A stretch of DNA of 23,678 bases from Actinomycetes bacterium (GTDB taxonomy: Bacteria; Actinomycetota; Actinomycetes; Mycobacteriales; Mycobacteriaceae), in contig JAEZDV010000239.1 in the NCBI GenBank assembly GCA_023417985.1, positions 1-23,678 of the forward strand. Reading direction: 5' to 3'. The notes beneath the pieces are model-generated. The model had not been told where the DNA came from, ran no database searches, and worked only from the letters and a program-made list of their open reading frames with translations. Shown one piece after another: positions 15,519 through 23,582 of the stretch. Position numbers and translations under genes: made by a program. How positions within the stretch are numbered: position 1 is the stretch's first letter; each line of letters starts with the position of its first letter.

Positions 15519-15546
15519 TGCGGTTTCCTGTTTCCGTTCGATCGCA

Positions 15547-15576
15547 GGCCGCGCCGGGGGATTCGCCGGCGCGGCC
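15547..15576. terminator. GC-rich hairpin downstream of rnpB
   Basis: GGCCGCGCCGG and CCGGCGCGGCC form a perfect 11-bp stem with an eight-base loop, 28 bases after the rnpB 3' end and seven bases past the stop of the opposing small reading frame. It could end transcription in both directions; there is no U tract. Confidence 0.65.
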
Positions 15577-15583
15577 CCGCGGG

Positions 15584-15676
15584 TCAGAGCGGTCCGCCGA
15601 CCCGCAGGTGAGCCCAGTACGAAGCGGCTTCGGGGCCGACATAGGGCAGCAGTGCATCGAAAAGGATGTACGACAT
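15584..15676 (-). CDS. Candidate 30-residue small protein convergent with rnpB
   Basis: The minus strand reads ATG at 15676 to TGA at 15584-15586. The peptide begins MSYILFDALLPYVGPEAASY and continues WAHLRVGGPL. AAGGAG (15684-15689) sits seven bases upstream of the ATG, one of the best ribosome sites in the window. Codons are G/C-rich at third positions in the later part. The hydrophobic, aromatic first 12 residues could form an amphipathic or membrane-associated helix. A strong hairpin follows within eight bases of the stop, so the unit start-stop-hairpin is complete. I do not recognise a family; conservation in related genomes would decide whether it is translated. Confidence 0.5.
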   Translation of the reverse strand: MSYILFDALLPYVGPEAASYWAHLRVGGPL

Positions 15677-15806
15677 ATGCGATCTCCTTCGGTATGTGAC
15701 GATCTTGGCGTCGCGCAGACGCTACCAGTCCCCGGCGGGTCCGAGTTTTGCCGAAACCATGCCTGATATACCGGGTATCGCCGCATACTTCGGGCAGACT
15801 GGGGAC

Positions 15807-15986
15807 ATGAGTGACGACGGTTGGTATTTCGACGTGAAGACCGGCAAGGTGACCCAGGGCAAAGATCCCAACGCTCTCAATCGCATGGGTCCCTACCCCG
15901 ATCGGGAGACCGCGATGCGTGCCCTCGACATCGCCGCGGCCCGCAACAAGGCCGCAGACGACGCCGACGAGGAATGGAACAACTGA
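15807..15986 (+). CDS. SPOR-like small protein
   Basis: A 59-residue acidic protein, reading WYFDVKTGKVTQGKD, then NRMGPYPDRETAMRALDIAA and a C-terminal acidic DDADEEWNN. The WYF...G.V..G......R.GPY..R..A..AL pattern is that of short actinobacterial proteins annotated as SPOR domain-containing; it looks like half of a SPOR repeat (strand, turn, helix) and is probably cytoplasmic, since no signal or membrane segment precedes it. ATG 15807 is chosen; the sequence GGGGAC just before it is a poor ribosome site. It is followed after 25 bases by the RNB ribonuclease gene, so the two are probably co-transcribed. Its role is not known. Confidence 0.85.
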   Translation: MSDDGWYFDVKTGKVTQGKDPNALNRMGPYPDRETAMRALDIAAARNKAADDADEEWNN

Positions 15987-16011
15987 CCGTGCGAGGAGCG
16001 CTACGGCCTTG

Positions 16012-17418
16012 GTGACCAGACTCGTCGTCGTCGCACCGGAGATCGATTTTGCCGGTGTGCGAGCAGAATTCGACCTCGTCGACGATTTCCCCGAGGATGC
16101 TCTCACGGAAGCGCGGGCGGCAACGGACCGGTTCGCGTCGCTGCGCGAGGACCGCACGGACCTGCCTCTGGTGACTGTCGACCCGCCCGGGTCGATGGAT
16201 CTCGACCAGGCACTGCATCTCGAGCGCACCGACACGGGTTTCGTCCTGCACTACGCGATCGCCGACGTGTACGCGGCCGTCGAGCCCGGTGGTGCTCTCG
16301 ATCGGGAGACGCACCGCCGCGCCCAGACGTTCTACCTGCCCGACGGCTCGATCCCGTTGCACCCGCGAGAGCTGTCCGAGGGAACGGCGAGCCTGCTTCC
16401 CGACGAGGTGCGGCCGGCGGTGCTGTGGCGCATCGAGATGGATGAACGCGCCGAACCCGCGGCCGTGTCGGTCTCGCGTGCACGGGTGCGATCTGTGGCA
16501 CGCCTCGACTACTCCGGGGTCCAACGCGATGCGGACGCGGGCACGCTCCATCCGTCGATCGCGGCGTTGCCCGACTTCGGCCGGTTACGCGAAGCAGCGG
16601 CACGGGAGCGCGGTGCCATCGAACTCCGGTTGCCCGAACAGGACGTGGTCGCCGACGGCGACGGCTGGCGGCTCGAGATCGAACCGCGCACCGAAGCCGA
16701 CGACTGGAACTCGCAGGTGTCGCTGCTGACCGGTATGTGCGCGGCGAACATGATGATCGACGCGGAGATCGGGTTGCTCCGCACATTGCCGACCGCCGAT
16801 CCCGAGGCCGTGGACTCGCTGCGCCGCACCGCCCGGTCGCTGGGTGTCGAGTGGCCCGGCGAAATGTCGGTGGGCGCATTCCTCGCGGGTCTCGACGCGA
16901 ACCTGCCGACCACGCTCGTCCTGATGAGCGAGGCACCGACACTGTTGCGCGGCGCGTCGTACGTCGCCTTCGACGGAGAACTGCCGGAACTGACCGTGCA
17001 CGGCGCGATCGGCGCACCGTATGCCCACGTCACCGCACCACTGCGCCGGTTGTCGGACCGCTACGCGACGGAGGTGTGCCTCGCGGTCTCGTCCGGCGCG
17101 GCGGTCCCCGAGGACGTGCGGAGCATGCTCGGCTCGCTTCCGAAGATCATGTCGTCCTCCGATTCTCTTGCGGGCAAGGTCGGGCGCGCGTGCATCGACC
17201 TCGCCGAGGCGGTCGTGCTCTCGCCGCGGGTGGGGGAGACCTTCGAGGCCACGGTCCTGAGGGGTGCCACCGAGCGCCGCGACGCCGAGATCTTCGTTCC
17301 GTCGGAGACCGTGATCGCGGCGTGCACCGGCGCTCCCGTGGAAGGGGAACGCATCACCGTCCGCCTGGTGCGCTCCGACCCGGATTCGCGCACAGTGCAG
17401 TTCGCCCATGAGCCCTGA
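16012..17418 (+). CDS. RNB-domain (RNase II family) ribonuclease
   Basis: A 468-residue protein dominated by an RNB exonuclease domain. The metal-binding signature reads TVDPPGSMDLDQALHLE: Asp57, Asp63 and Asp65 are present, while the fourth acidic position of the usual DxDD is Gln66. Further family motifs are LHYAIADVYAAVEPG, RAQTFYLPDGSIPLHP, LSEGTASLLPDEVRPAVLWR, and GAPYAHVTAPLRRLSDRYAT with the C-terminal conserved PLRR..DRY box. The N-terminal cold-shock domains of E. coli RNase II are absent, and the C-terminal S1-like part is short. The activity expected is 3'-5' hydrolysis of single-stranded RNA. The start is GTG 16012 or the adjacent TTG 16009; GAGGAG lies upstream. It overlaps the next gene by 11 bases. 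Confidence 0.9.
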   Translation: MTRLVVVAPEIDFAGVRAEFDLVDDFPEDALTEARAATDRFASLREDRTDLPLVTVDPPGSMDLDQALHLERTDTGFVLHYAIADVYAAVEPGGALDRETHRRAQTFYLPDGSIPLHPRELSEGTASLLPDEVRPAVLWRIEMDERAEPAAVSVSRARVRSVARLDYSGVQRDADAGTLHPSIAALPDFGRLREAAARERGAIELRLPEQDVVADGDGWRLEIEPRTEADDWNSQVSLLTGMCAANMMIDAEIGLLRTLPTADPEAVDSLRRTARSLGVEWPGEMSVGAFLAGLDANLPTTLVLMSEAPTLLRGASYVAFDGELPELTVHGAIGAPYAHVTAPLRRLSDRYATEVCLAVSSGAAVPEDVRSMLGSLPKIMSSSDSLAGKVGRACIDLAEAVVLSPRVGETFEATVLRGATERRDAEIFVPSETVIAACTGAPVEGERITVRLVRSDPDSRTVQFAHEP

Positions 17419-18010
17419 CCGCACCGTCTCGCGCCGGTCGGCCGCGATCGTCACCGCAGCCGCCGTGCTCGCGGTTGCGCTCGTTGCCGCGTCGGTGTGG
17501 TGGCTCGCCCCGAACCGGTTGTTCCCCTGGGACAGTGCGTCGTTCCCGGACTTGGACACGTCGGCCTTGTCTCCGGCGCAGGTGCAGATCGTCGAACTGC
17601 TCGAGAAGCAGCATCGAGAGCAGCGACCCGGGACCTTCTACTCCGAGGGCATCCGGGAGCCGTGGTGCGCGGATTTCGTGAGCTGGATCATGCGCGAAGC
17701 CGGTGTGCCCCTGGTGAATCCGCATTCCGGCCACTGGCGCATCCCGGGGGTCTACACGCTCGGGGAGTACTACGAATCGACCGGCCGCTTCGAACCGGCC
17801 GGATCCGGCTATCGGCCGACCGTGGGTGACGTGGTGCTCTACCACAGTTCGCTGGGTTTCGGACAGCGCGAACACACCAATATCGTCGTCGCGGTCGACG
17901 GTGAGACCGCAACCACCGTGGGCGGCAACGAATTCGGGAAGATCCGAGTCCACACCGTCGACTGGGCAGCCGACGATGCGGTGGTCGGATTCGGACGGCT
18001 GCCCGCCTGA
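17408..18010 (+). CDS. Membrane-anchored CHAP-domain amidase/peptidase
   Basis: A 200-residue protein with an N-terminal membrane helix (about residues 12-34, AIVTAAAVLAVALVAASVWW) serving as anchor or uncleaved signal, and an extracytoplasmic CHAP domain. The catalytic Cys87 lies in EPWCADFVSWI, the His156 in EHTNIVVAVDG, and a polar third residue, Asn174 or Glu175, in VGGNEFGKI. DVVLYH before the His is also typical. CHAP enzymes cut peptidoglycan amide bonds, either the stem peptide or the N-acetylmuramoyl-L-alanine bond; which applies here is not visible. The start ATG 17408 overlaps the end of the RNB ribonuclease gene, so the pair is translationally coupled. It converges on the iminopeptidase gene, with only 12 bases between the stops. 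Confidence 0.9.
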   Translation: MSPDRTVSRRSAAIVTAAAVLAVALVAASVWWLAPNRLFPWDSASFPDLDTSALSPAQVQIVELLEKQHREQRPGTFYSEGIREPWCADFVSWIMREAGVPLVNPHSGHWRIPGVYTLGEYYESTGRFEPAGSGYRPTVGDVVLYHSSLGFGQREHTNIVVAVDGETATTVGGNEFGKIRVHTVDWAADDAVVGFGRLPA

Positions 18011-18022
18011 TCCCGGGCGCGA

Positions 18023-18985
18023 CTACCGGAAACGGTCGGTGGCCTCCACGAGTTCGTGGACGATACCGGGTTCGGTGGCAGCGTGGCCTGCATCGTCGAC
18101 GATCCGCAGATCGGATTCCGGCCAGGCTCGGTGCAGTTCCCACGCGCTGCGCGCCGGGCACACCACGTCGTATCGGCCCTGCACGATCACCCCGGGGATG
18201 TCGCTGAGCAGATGCGCGTCGCGCAACAGACGTCCGTCCTCGAAGAACCCTCGGTGATAGAAGTAGTGGTTCTCGATTCGCGCGAAGGCGAGCGCGAAAC
18301 GCGGCTCCGACGTTTCGGCGACCCGGTCGGGATGGGGCAGGAGCGTGCTCGTGGCCCCTTCCCACGACGACCACGCGATCGCGGCCTCGAGCGCCACGTC
18401 CGGGTCAGGAGAATGCAGCAGACGCCGGTAGGTGTCGACGGGGTGCTCCCCGGGTTCCGCGGCTGCAAGCGGTGCGGTGAACCCCTCCCACAGATCGGGA
18501 AACATCTGTCCGGCGCCACCGTTGTAGTACCAGTCGATCTCGCTGCGCCGCAGCAGGAAGATCCCGCGCAGCACCAGTTCGGTGACGCGGTGGGGGTGCC
18601 GCTGGCTGTAGGCGAGGGCGAGCGTCGAGCCCCACGATCCGCCGAACACCAGCCACCGCTCGACACCGAGATGGGTACGCAGTCGCTCGATGTCGGCGAT
18701 CAGATGATCGGTCGTGTTCACGGAGAGGTCGGCTCCGTCGGCGACGTGCGGCTGCGACTTTCCGCAACCACGCTGATCGAACAGCACGATGCGATAGGCC
18801 TCGGGATCGAAGAACCGGCGCTGCGCCGGCGCCACTCCGCCACCGGGCCCGCCGTGCAGGAACACCGCGGGCTTGCCCGCAGGATTACCGCTGACCTCCC
18901 AGTACAGTTGCTGTCCGTCGCCGACGTCGAGCATGCCCTGCTCGTACGGTTCGACGGGCGGATACAGTTCGCGACGCCCGGCCAT
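18023..18985 (-). CDS. pip: Proline iminopeptidase
   Basis: A 320-residue cytoplasmic alpha/beta hydrolase of peptidase family S33 that releases N-terminal proline from peptides. Diagnostic features are the oxyanion strand FLHGGPGGG (residues 43-50), LFDQRGCGKS, the nucleophile elbow GGSWGS with Ser117, LRGIFLLRRSEIDWYYNGGA in the cap, the Asp in VQGRYDVVCPA and the His in DDAGHAATEPG. Length and motif order fit the monomeric Pip group. ATG 18985 shares one base with the TGA of the upstream lipoprotein gene (TGATG), so translation is coupled. Confidence 0.95.
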   Translation of the reverse strand: MAGRRELYPPVEPYEQGMLDVGDGQQLYWEVSGNPAGKPAVFLHGGPGGGVAPAQRRFFDPEAYRIVLFDQRGCGKSQPHVADGADLSVNTTDHLIADIERLRTHLGVERWLVFGGSWGSTLALAYSQRHPHRVTELVLRGIFLLRRSEIDWYYNGGAGQMFPDLWEGFTAPLAAAEPGEHPVDTYRRLLHSPDPDVALEAAIAWSSWEGATSTLLPHPDRVAETSEPRFALAFARIENHYFYHRGFFEDGRLLRDAHLLSDIPGVIVQGRYDVVCPARSAWELHRAWPESDLRIVDDAGHAATEPGIVHELVEATDRFR

Positions 18986-19425
18986 CAGAAACCGACGAGA
19001 CCGGATGCGAGATCGGGGATCTCGAGCGCTGTGATCGCTTCCTCGCGCACCTCGGGGCAGTGGTCGGAGGTGGTCGTGTCGATCTGTGCGCGGTCGCCCG
19101 CGACTGCGAGAAGATCGAGTCCGTTCGCCCCGGCCCATTCGCCGACCAGGATGTTCAGTCCACCGCGCCCTACCGACGGGGTGTAGGTGCGCCACGGCGA
19201 CAGTTGCGACTCCAGCCGGGTACACAGATCCTCTGCTTGGGCGTCGGTGACGTCGGCACCGGACTGCGGAGCGCGTGTCGCCGACGTGGTCGACTCGGCG
19301 GACGACGACAGTTCCGAGCTGGAACCGGTCTGTCCGGACTCGGGAGCTGGAGCGCATGCCCCGAGAACACCGATCATGGCGGCCGCGACGGCAGCCGCTG
19401 CCGGTACCTGACGGAATCGGTTCAT
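18985..19425 (-). CDS. Secreted lipoprotein of unknown function
   Basis: A 146-residue lipoprotein. The signal peptide runs to the lipobox GVLGAC with Cys24 as the lipidated residue; a Ser/Thr/Gly-rich linker follows (about 28-55), then a compact domain with VTDAQAEDLCTRLESQLSPW, WRTYTPSVGRGGLNILVGEW and SDHCPEV, holding two Cys that could form a disulfide. I cannot name the domain with confidence. The ATG at 19425 is preceded by GAGGTG nine bases upstream. It is coupled to the iminopeptidase by a TGATG overlap, so the two are one operon, unusual in pairing an exported with a cytoplasmic protein. Confidence 0.8.
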   Translation of the reverse strand: MNRFRQVPAAAAVAAAMIGVLGACAPAPESGQTGSSSELSSSAESTTSATRAPQSGADVTDAQAEDLCTRLESQLSPWRTYTPSVGRGGLNILVGEWAGANGLDLLAVAGDRAQIDTTTSDHCPEVREEAITALEIPDLASGLVGF

Positions 19426-19527
19426 AGGTGGTGCACCTCGCGGGTCGGGGTCGGGGTCGTTGTCGCCGTCGAGTGTGCCACCGAATTCCGATGGGGCGGT
19501 GAGGCTGCCCCGCCTCGGGCGGGGGAC

Positions 19528-19593
19528 GAACATCACAGTGAGGACCCCTTCCACCCTCATACGCTGGGGGAAGGGCTCCTCACTGTGATGTTC
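19528..19593. terminator. Long near-perfect hairpin after panB
   Basis: The arms 19528-19552 (GAACATCACAGTGAGGACCCC then TTCC) and 19569-19593 pair at 24 of 25 positions around a 16-base loop. The hairpin starts seven bases after the panB stop on the minus strand. It is much longer than a normal terminator and lacks a U tract. Confidence 0.65.
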
Positions 19594-19599
19594 GGGAGG

Positions 19600-20451
19600 T
19601 CAGAAGGAATGCTCGGGACCGGGGAAGGTACCCGCGGCCACCTCTTCCGCGTACTGCGCCGCGGCGCGCCGCAGTTCGTCGCCCACGGCACCGAACTTCT
19701 TGACGAACTTCGCGGTCTTCCCGCTCGTGTAGCCGGCCATGTCCTGCCACACGAGAACCTGGGCGTCGCATTCGTTTCCGGCACCGATACCGACCGTCGG
19801 GATGGTCAGTTTCTGGGTGACCTGACCGGCGAGCTCGGCGGGCACCATCTCCATCACCACGGAGAAGGCACCGGCTTCCTGGACGGCGATCGCGTCGGCT
19901 ATGAGCTGCTCGGCGCCATCGCCGCGGCCCTGCACGCGGAAACCGCCGAGCGTGTTGACCGACTGAGGAGTGAAACCGATGTGCGCCTGCACGGGGATGC
20001 CGGCTGCGGTGATCGCGGCGATCTGCGGGGCGACCCGCTCTCCGCCTTCGAGCTTGACCGCGTGCGCGCCACCTTCCTTCATGAACCGGATGGAGGTCGC
20101 GAGCGCCTGCTCGGGGGACGCCTCGTAGGAGCCGAACGGCAGATCGGCGATGACGAGCGCGTGCGGGGCACCGCGCACCACACCACGAACCAGGGGGAGC
20201 AGTTCGTCGATGGTGACCGGGACGGTGGTGTCGTAGCCGTAGACGACGTTCGCGGCGGAGTCGCCGACGAGAAGAACCGGGATACCGGCTTCTTCGAAGA
20301 TGCGTGCCGAGGAATAGTCGTAGGCGGTCAGTTCTGCCCAGCGACGGCCTTCGGCCTTCATCGCGTGCAGGTGCTGGACTCGAGTCTTGCGCTTGGGTGC
20401 ATCGGCGGCGGGAGCGGAACCGCCGTACACGGACGTCATGTTTTCGGACAT
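19600..20451 (-). CDS. panB: 3-methyl-2-oxobutanoate hydroxymethyltransferase
   Basis: A 283-residue enzyme of pantothenate synthesis that transfers a hydroxymethyl group from 5,10-methylene-tetrahydrofolate to alpha-ketoisovalerate, giving ketopantoate. The TIM-barrel motifs are intact: TAYDYSSARIFEEAGIP, LLVGDSAANVVYGYDTTVPV with the metal-binding Asp, VIADLPFGSYEAS, AVKLEGGERVAP, VQAHIGFTPQSVNTLGGF, the catalytic Glu in VVMEMVPAELA, and TVGIGAGNECDAQVLVWQDM. The first 25 residues (through KRKTR) form the variable leader also seen in mycobacterial PanB. ATG 20451 is used; the ribosome site is weak. No panC follows, so it appears to be transcribed alone and is divergent from the Hip1-like gene. 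Confidence 0.97.
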   Translation of the reverse strand: MSENMTSVYGGSAPAADAPKRKTRVQHLHAMKAEGRRWAELTAYDYSSARIFEEAGIPVLLVGDSAANVVYGYDTTVPVTIDELLPLVRGVVRGAPHALVIADLPFGSYEASPEQALATSIRFMKEGGAHAVKLEGGERVAPQIAAITAAGIPVQAHIGFTPQSVNTLGGFRVQGRGDGAEQLIADAIAVQEAGAFSVVMEMVPAELAGQVTQKLTIPTVGIGAGNECDAQVLVWQDMAGYTSGKTAKFVKKFGAVGDELRRAAAQYAEEVAAGTFPGPEHSF

Positions 20452-20601
20452 CGCTGTCTCTTTCTGCCTCGAGGCCCTAGGGGTCCCCGGGTTGGGTGAT
20501 GACCGTCTCAGTCTGCCACCGTGCGTCTGCGCCCGAAGACCACCCGGTGGTGCGATTGGTCACAGCGCAGGCGATATGTCGGCGCGTGGGACGATCGGCG
20601 G

Positions 20602-22149
20602 GTGTCGAAATCTTCCCGCATGCACCTGTTCCGCCCGGTCGTGTTCGCCTTCGTCGCAGCGCTGACCGTCGTGGGGTGCTCGGCACCGGCTGAGGTGCGA
20701 CCGCCGTCGGATGTGGGGGTGCCGGCGGACCTCGAGCAGTTCTACCGCCAGAGTGTGCGCTGGGAGTCGTGCGCGGGATACGGAACCGACGGCGCCCTGC
20801 TCGCCCGAAACGGCGTGGAGTGCACGCGTATCACCGTCCCGCTCGATTACGACGACCCCGGCGGAGAGACCGTCGCGATCGCGTTGTCGCGGTCTCGGGC
20901 CGGTGGTGAGCGGATCGGGTCTCTCCTGACCAATCCCGGCGGGCCGGGCGCATCCGGATTGTCGGTCGCGCTGGTCGCGGAGGGAACTCCGATCGCCGAC
21001 CGCTTCGACGTCATCGGGATGGACCCGCGAGGGATCGGCTCCTCCGAGCCGGAGATCGTGTGCCGCACGGCCGCAGAAACCGACGCCGATCGCGCCCTCG
21101 ATCCGGGTGACACCAGTCCCAGGGGCATCGCAGCGGCGGAGAAGCTCAATCGGGAGTACGCCGACCTGTGCGCCGAACGCACGGGTGTGGAAGTGCTGGC
21201 GCACGTCGGCACCCGTGAGGTGGTGCGCGACATGGATGTCGTGCGCGGGGTGCTCGGCGACGACCGGTTGAACTACCTCGGCTTCTCGTACGGAACCCGG
21301 CTCGGTGCGGAGTACGCAGAGGAGTTCCCCGACCGGGTGCGCGCGATGGTGCTCGACGGCGCGATCGACCCGGATCAGGATCCGGTCGAGGAAATGCTGT
21401 TGCAGGCGGAGGGCTTCCAGCGCGCCTTCGAGGACTTCGCGAACTACTGCGCGGGCTACGACGGGTGCCCGCTCGGCACGGACCCCTCCCGGGCCGTGGA
21501 GCGGTTCCGCGCCCTCGTCGGGCCCCTGATCGAAACACCCGCCCCCACAACGGACCCGCGCGGACTGAGCTACGGCGACGCCATCACCGGGGTTCAGCAA
21601 GCCCTGTACTCACCGTCGCTGTGGGGTTCGCTGCGCGGCGGCTTGGAGTCGCTTGCGACCAGCGGCACCGGTGACACGCTCCTGCTGCTCGCCGATCTGT
21701 ACGAGGGTCGCGGTGACGACGGCAACTACAGCAACATCACGGCAGCGTTCGACGCGGTTCGGTGTGTCGACGACGAACCTGTGACGGACCGTGCGCTCGC
21801 CGGGGAGGTCGACATCCGATTCCGGGAGGCAGCGCCGTTCCTCGACGACGGGCGCGGCAACGGATCCGCCGCACTCGACGTGTGTGCTTTCTGGCCCGTC
21901 CCGCCGACGTCCGACACGGAGTTGGCGGATATCTCAGGGCTGGCGCCCGTGCTCGTGGTGTCCACGACCGCCGACCCGGCCACCCCCTATCTCGCCGGAG
22001 TGGAACTTGCCGAGTATCTGGGCGGCGCGCTGGTGACTTTCGAGGGAACCCAGCACACCGTCGTGTTCGACGGTGAAGAATGCGTCGACAACGCTGTGAC
22101 CAGGTATTTTATCGATCTCGAGGTCCCCGGCAGCGACCCTCACTGCTGA
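20602..22149 (+). CDS. Lipoprotein alpha/beta hydrolase, Hip1/CaeA-like serine protease
   Basis: A 515-residue exported protein. After a short signal peptide the lipobox VVGC places the lipidated Cys at residue 26 (counting from GTG 20602; ATG 20620 is an alternative start six codons on). The hydrolase core includes LLTNPGGPGASG (oxyanion hole), FDVIGMDPRGIGSSEP, the nucleophile elbow GFSYGT with Ser229, the Asp in VVSTTADPATPY (458) and the His in GTQHTVV (485), followed by the TAP-like C-terminal domain. Spacing matches M. tuberculosis Rv2224c (Hip1/CaeA), a cell-envelope serine protease that processes GroEL2 and affects envelope properties; its place between panB and glnA2 is also the same. 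The physiological substrate here is unknown. Confidence 0.93.
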   Translation: MSKSSRMHLFRPVVFAFVAALTVVGCSAPAEVRPPSDVGVPADLEQFYRQSVRWESCAGYGTDGALLARNGVECTRITVPLDYDDPGGETVAIALSRSRAGGERIGSLLTNPGGPGASGLSVALVAEGTPIADRFDVIGMDPRGIGSSEPEIVCRTAAETDADRALDPGDTSPRGIAAAEKLNREYADLCAERTGVEVLAHVGTREVVRDMDVVRGVLGDDRLNYLGFSYGTRLGAEYAEEFPDRVRAMVLDGAIDPDQDPVEEMLLQAEGFQRAFEDFANYCAGYDGCPLGTDPSRAVERFRALVGPLIETPAPTTDPRGLSYGDAITGVQQALYSPSLWGSLRGGLESLATSGTGDTLLLLADLYEGRGDDGNYSNITAAFDAVRCVDDEPVTDRALAGEVDIRFREAAPFLDDGRGNGSAALDVCAFWPVPPTSDTELADISGLAPVLVVSTTADPATPYLAGVELAEYLGGALVTFEGTQHTVVFDGEECVDNAVTRYFIDLEVPGSDPHC

Positions 22150-22195
22150 GTCCGGCAAGATGTGAGCAACACGCCATGGCTACGAGGCGGTGTAT

Positions 22196-22211
22196 GTAAC
22201 ACAGAATTAAC
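22196..22211 (+). promoter_or_regulatory. Candidate GlnR-type half box upstream of glnA2
   Basis: GTAAC-n6-TTAAC keeps the AC-n9-AC spacing of actinobacterial GlnR sites and lies 23 bases before the glnA2 start. Only one such pair is evident, so this is tentative. Confidence 0.3.
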
Positions 22212-22234
22212 GGATGATGCCTACTCTCGCGGAT

Positions 22235-23572
22235 ATGGATCGCCAGAAGGAGTTCGTGCTCCGCACCCTCGAAGAGCGCGACATTCGGTTCGTTCGCCTG
22301 TGGTTCACCGACGTGGTCGGCACCTTGAAATCCGTGGCGATCGCCCCGGCCGAACTCGAGGGGGCCTTCGAAGAGGGCATCGGCTTCGACGGCTCGGCCA
22401 TCGAGGGGTTCTCCCGCATCTCGGAAGCCGACATGGTCGCCCGCCCCGACGCGACGACCTTCCAGGTGCTGCCGTGGGCCGACGACAGGGGGCACCAGTA
22501 CTCCGCGCGCATGTTCTGCGACATCACCATGCCGGGCGGCACACCCAGTTGGGCCGACCCGCGACACGTGCTGCGGCGTCAGCTCAACAAGGCGTCCGAT
22601 CTCGGCTTCAGTTGCTACGTGCACCCCGAGATCGAGTTCTTCCTGGTGGAGAACGGCGAAGAGGGCGCCGCGCCCGTCCCGGCCGACACGGGTGGATATT
22701 TCGACCAGTCCGTCCACCGGTCCGCGCCGCACTTCCGCCGGCACGCCATCGACGCGCTCGAGTCCATGGGGATCTCGGTCGAGTTCAGCCACCACGAGAC
22801 GGCTCCCGGCCAGCAGGAGATCGACCTGCGGTACGCCGACGCGCTGTCCATGGCGGACAACGTCATGACCTTCCGCTACGTGGTCAAGGAGATCGCGATG
22901 CAGGAAGGTGTGCGCGCGACCTTCATGCCGAAGCCCTTCCGCGACCACGCCGGATCGGCCATGCACACGCACATGTCGCTGTTCGAGGGCGAAACCAACG
23001 CGTTCCACGATCCCGACGATCCGCTGCAGCTCTCGGCGACCGGTAAGGCGTTCATCGCCGGCATCCTCGAGCACTCCAACGAGATCAGCGCGGTCACCAA
23101 CCAGTGGGTCAACTCCTACAAGCGGCTCGTCCACGGCGGCGAGGCACCGACCGCAGCGAGCTGGGGTCCGTCGAACCGTTCGGCCCTCGTCCGTGTCCCG
23201 ATGTACACGCCGAACAAGGCGTCGTCTCGTCGCGTCGAGATCCGCACTCCGGACTCGGCGTGCAACCCGTACCTGGCGTTCGCGGTGCTGCTCGCGGCAG
23301 GCTTGCGTGGTATCGAGAAGGGATACGAACTCCCGCCCGAGACAGAGGACGACGTGTGGTCGTTGACGTCGGCAGAGCGTCGCGCGATGGGTTATCGCGA
23401 GTTGCCCACCGACCTCGACATCGCGCTCCGCGAGATGGAGAAGTCCGAGTTGGTTGCCGAGACGCTCGGCGAGCACGTGTTCGACTATTTCCTGCGTAAC
23501 AAGTGGCGGGAATGGGAGAACTACCGTAGCCAGGTGACGCCGTTCGAGCTCGAGCAGTACCTGGGGCTCTAA
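22235..23572 (+). CDS. glnA2: Glutamine synthetase, GlnA2 type
   Basis: A 445-residue glutamine synthetase (ATP-dependent ligation of ammonia to glutamate). Starting at ATG 22235 (MDRQKEFVLRTLEERDIRF) gives the family's usual N-terminus; ATGs at 22214 and 22217 are in frame but would add a tail. Signatures in order: GIGFDGSAIEGF, HPEIEFFL (metal ligands), GQQEIDLRYADA, FMPKPF, GSAMHTHMSL (His ligand), NQWVNSYKRLV and NRSALVRVP. At the region where dodecameric GlnA1 carries its adenylylated Tyr, the sequence is DDVWSLTSAERRAMG, with Trp instead, so control by GlnE adenylylation is not expected for this isoform. It is followed after 10 bases by glnE, as in mycobacteria (Rv2222c-Rv2221c). Confidence 0.96.
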   Translation: MDRQKEFVLRTLEERDIRFVRLWFTDVVGTLKSVAIAPAELEGAFEEGIGFDGSAIEGFSRISEADMVARPDATTFQVLPWADDRGHQYSARMFCDITMPGGTPSWADPRHVLRRQLNKASDLGFSCYVHPEIEFFLVENGEEGAAPVPADTGGYFDQSVHRSAPHFRRHAIDALESMGISVEFSHHETAPGQQEIDLRYADALSMADNVMTFRYVVKEIAMQEGVRATFMPKPFRDHAGSAMHTHMSLFEGETNAFHDPDDPLQLSATGKAFIAGILEHSNEISAVTNQWVNSYKRLVHGGEAPTAASWGPSNRSALVRVPMYTPNKASSRRVEIRTPDSACNPYLAFAVLLAAGLRGIEKGYELPPETEDDVWSLTSAERRAMGYRELPTDLDIALREMEKSELVAETLGEHVFDYFLRNKWREWENYRSQVTPFELEQYLGL

Positions 23573-23582
23573 TCGTCCGGCG

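Noticed and set aside
15766..15782. Palindromic ATACCGGGTAT ahead of the SPOR-like gene as an operator
   Set aside because: A single short palindrome with no second copy and no adjacent regulator; too little to call.
19060..20499. 479-codon plus-strand frame
   Set aside because: Antisense to panB and the lipoprotein gene, both with clear family or lipobox signatures.
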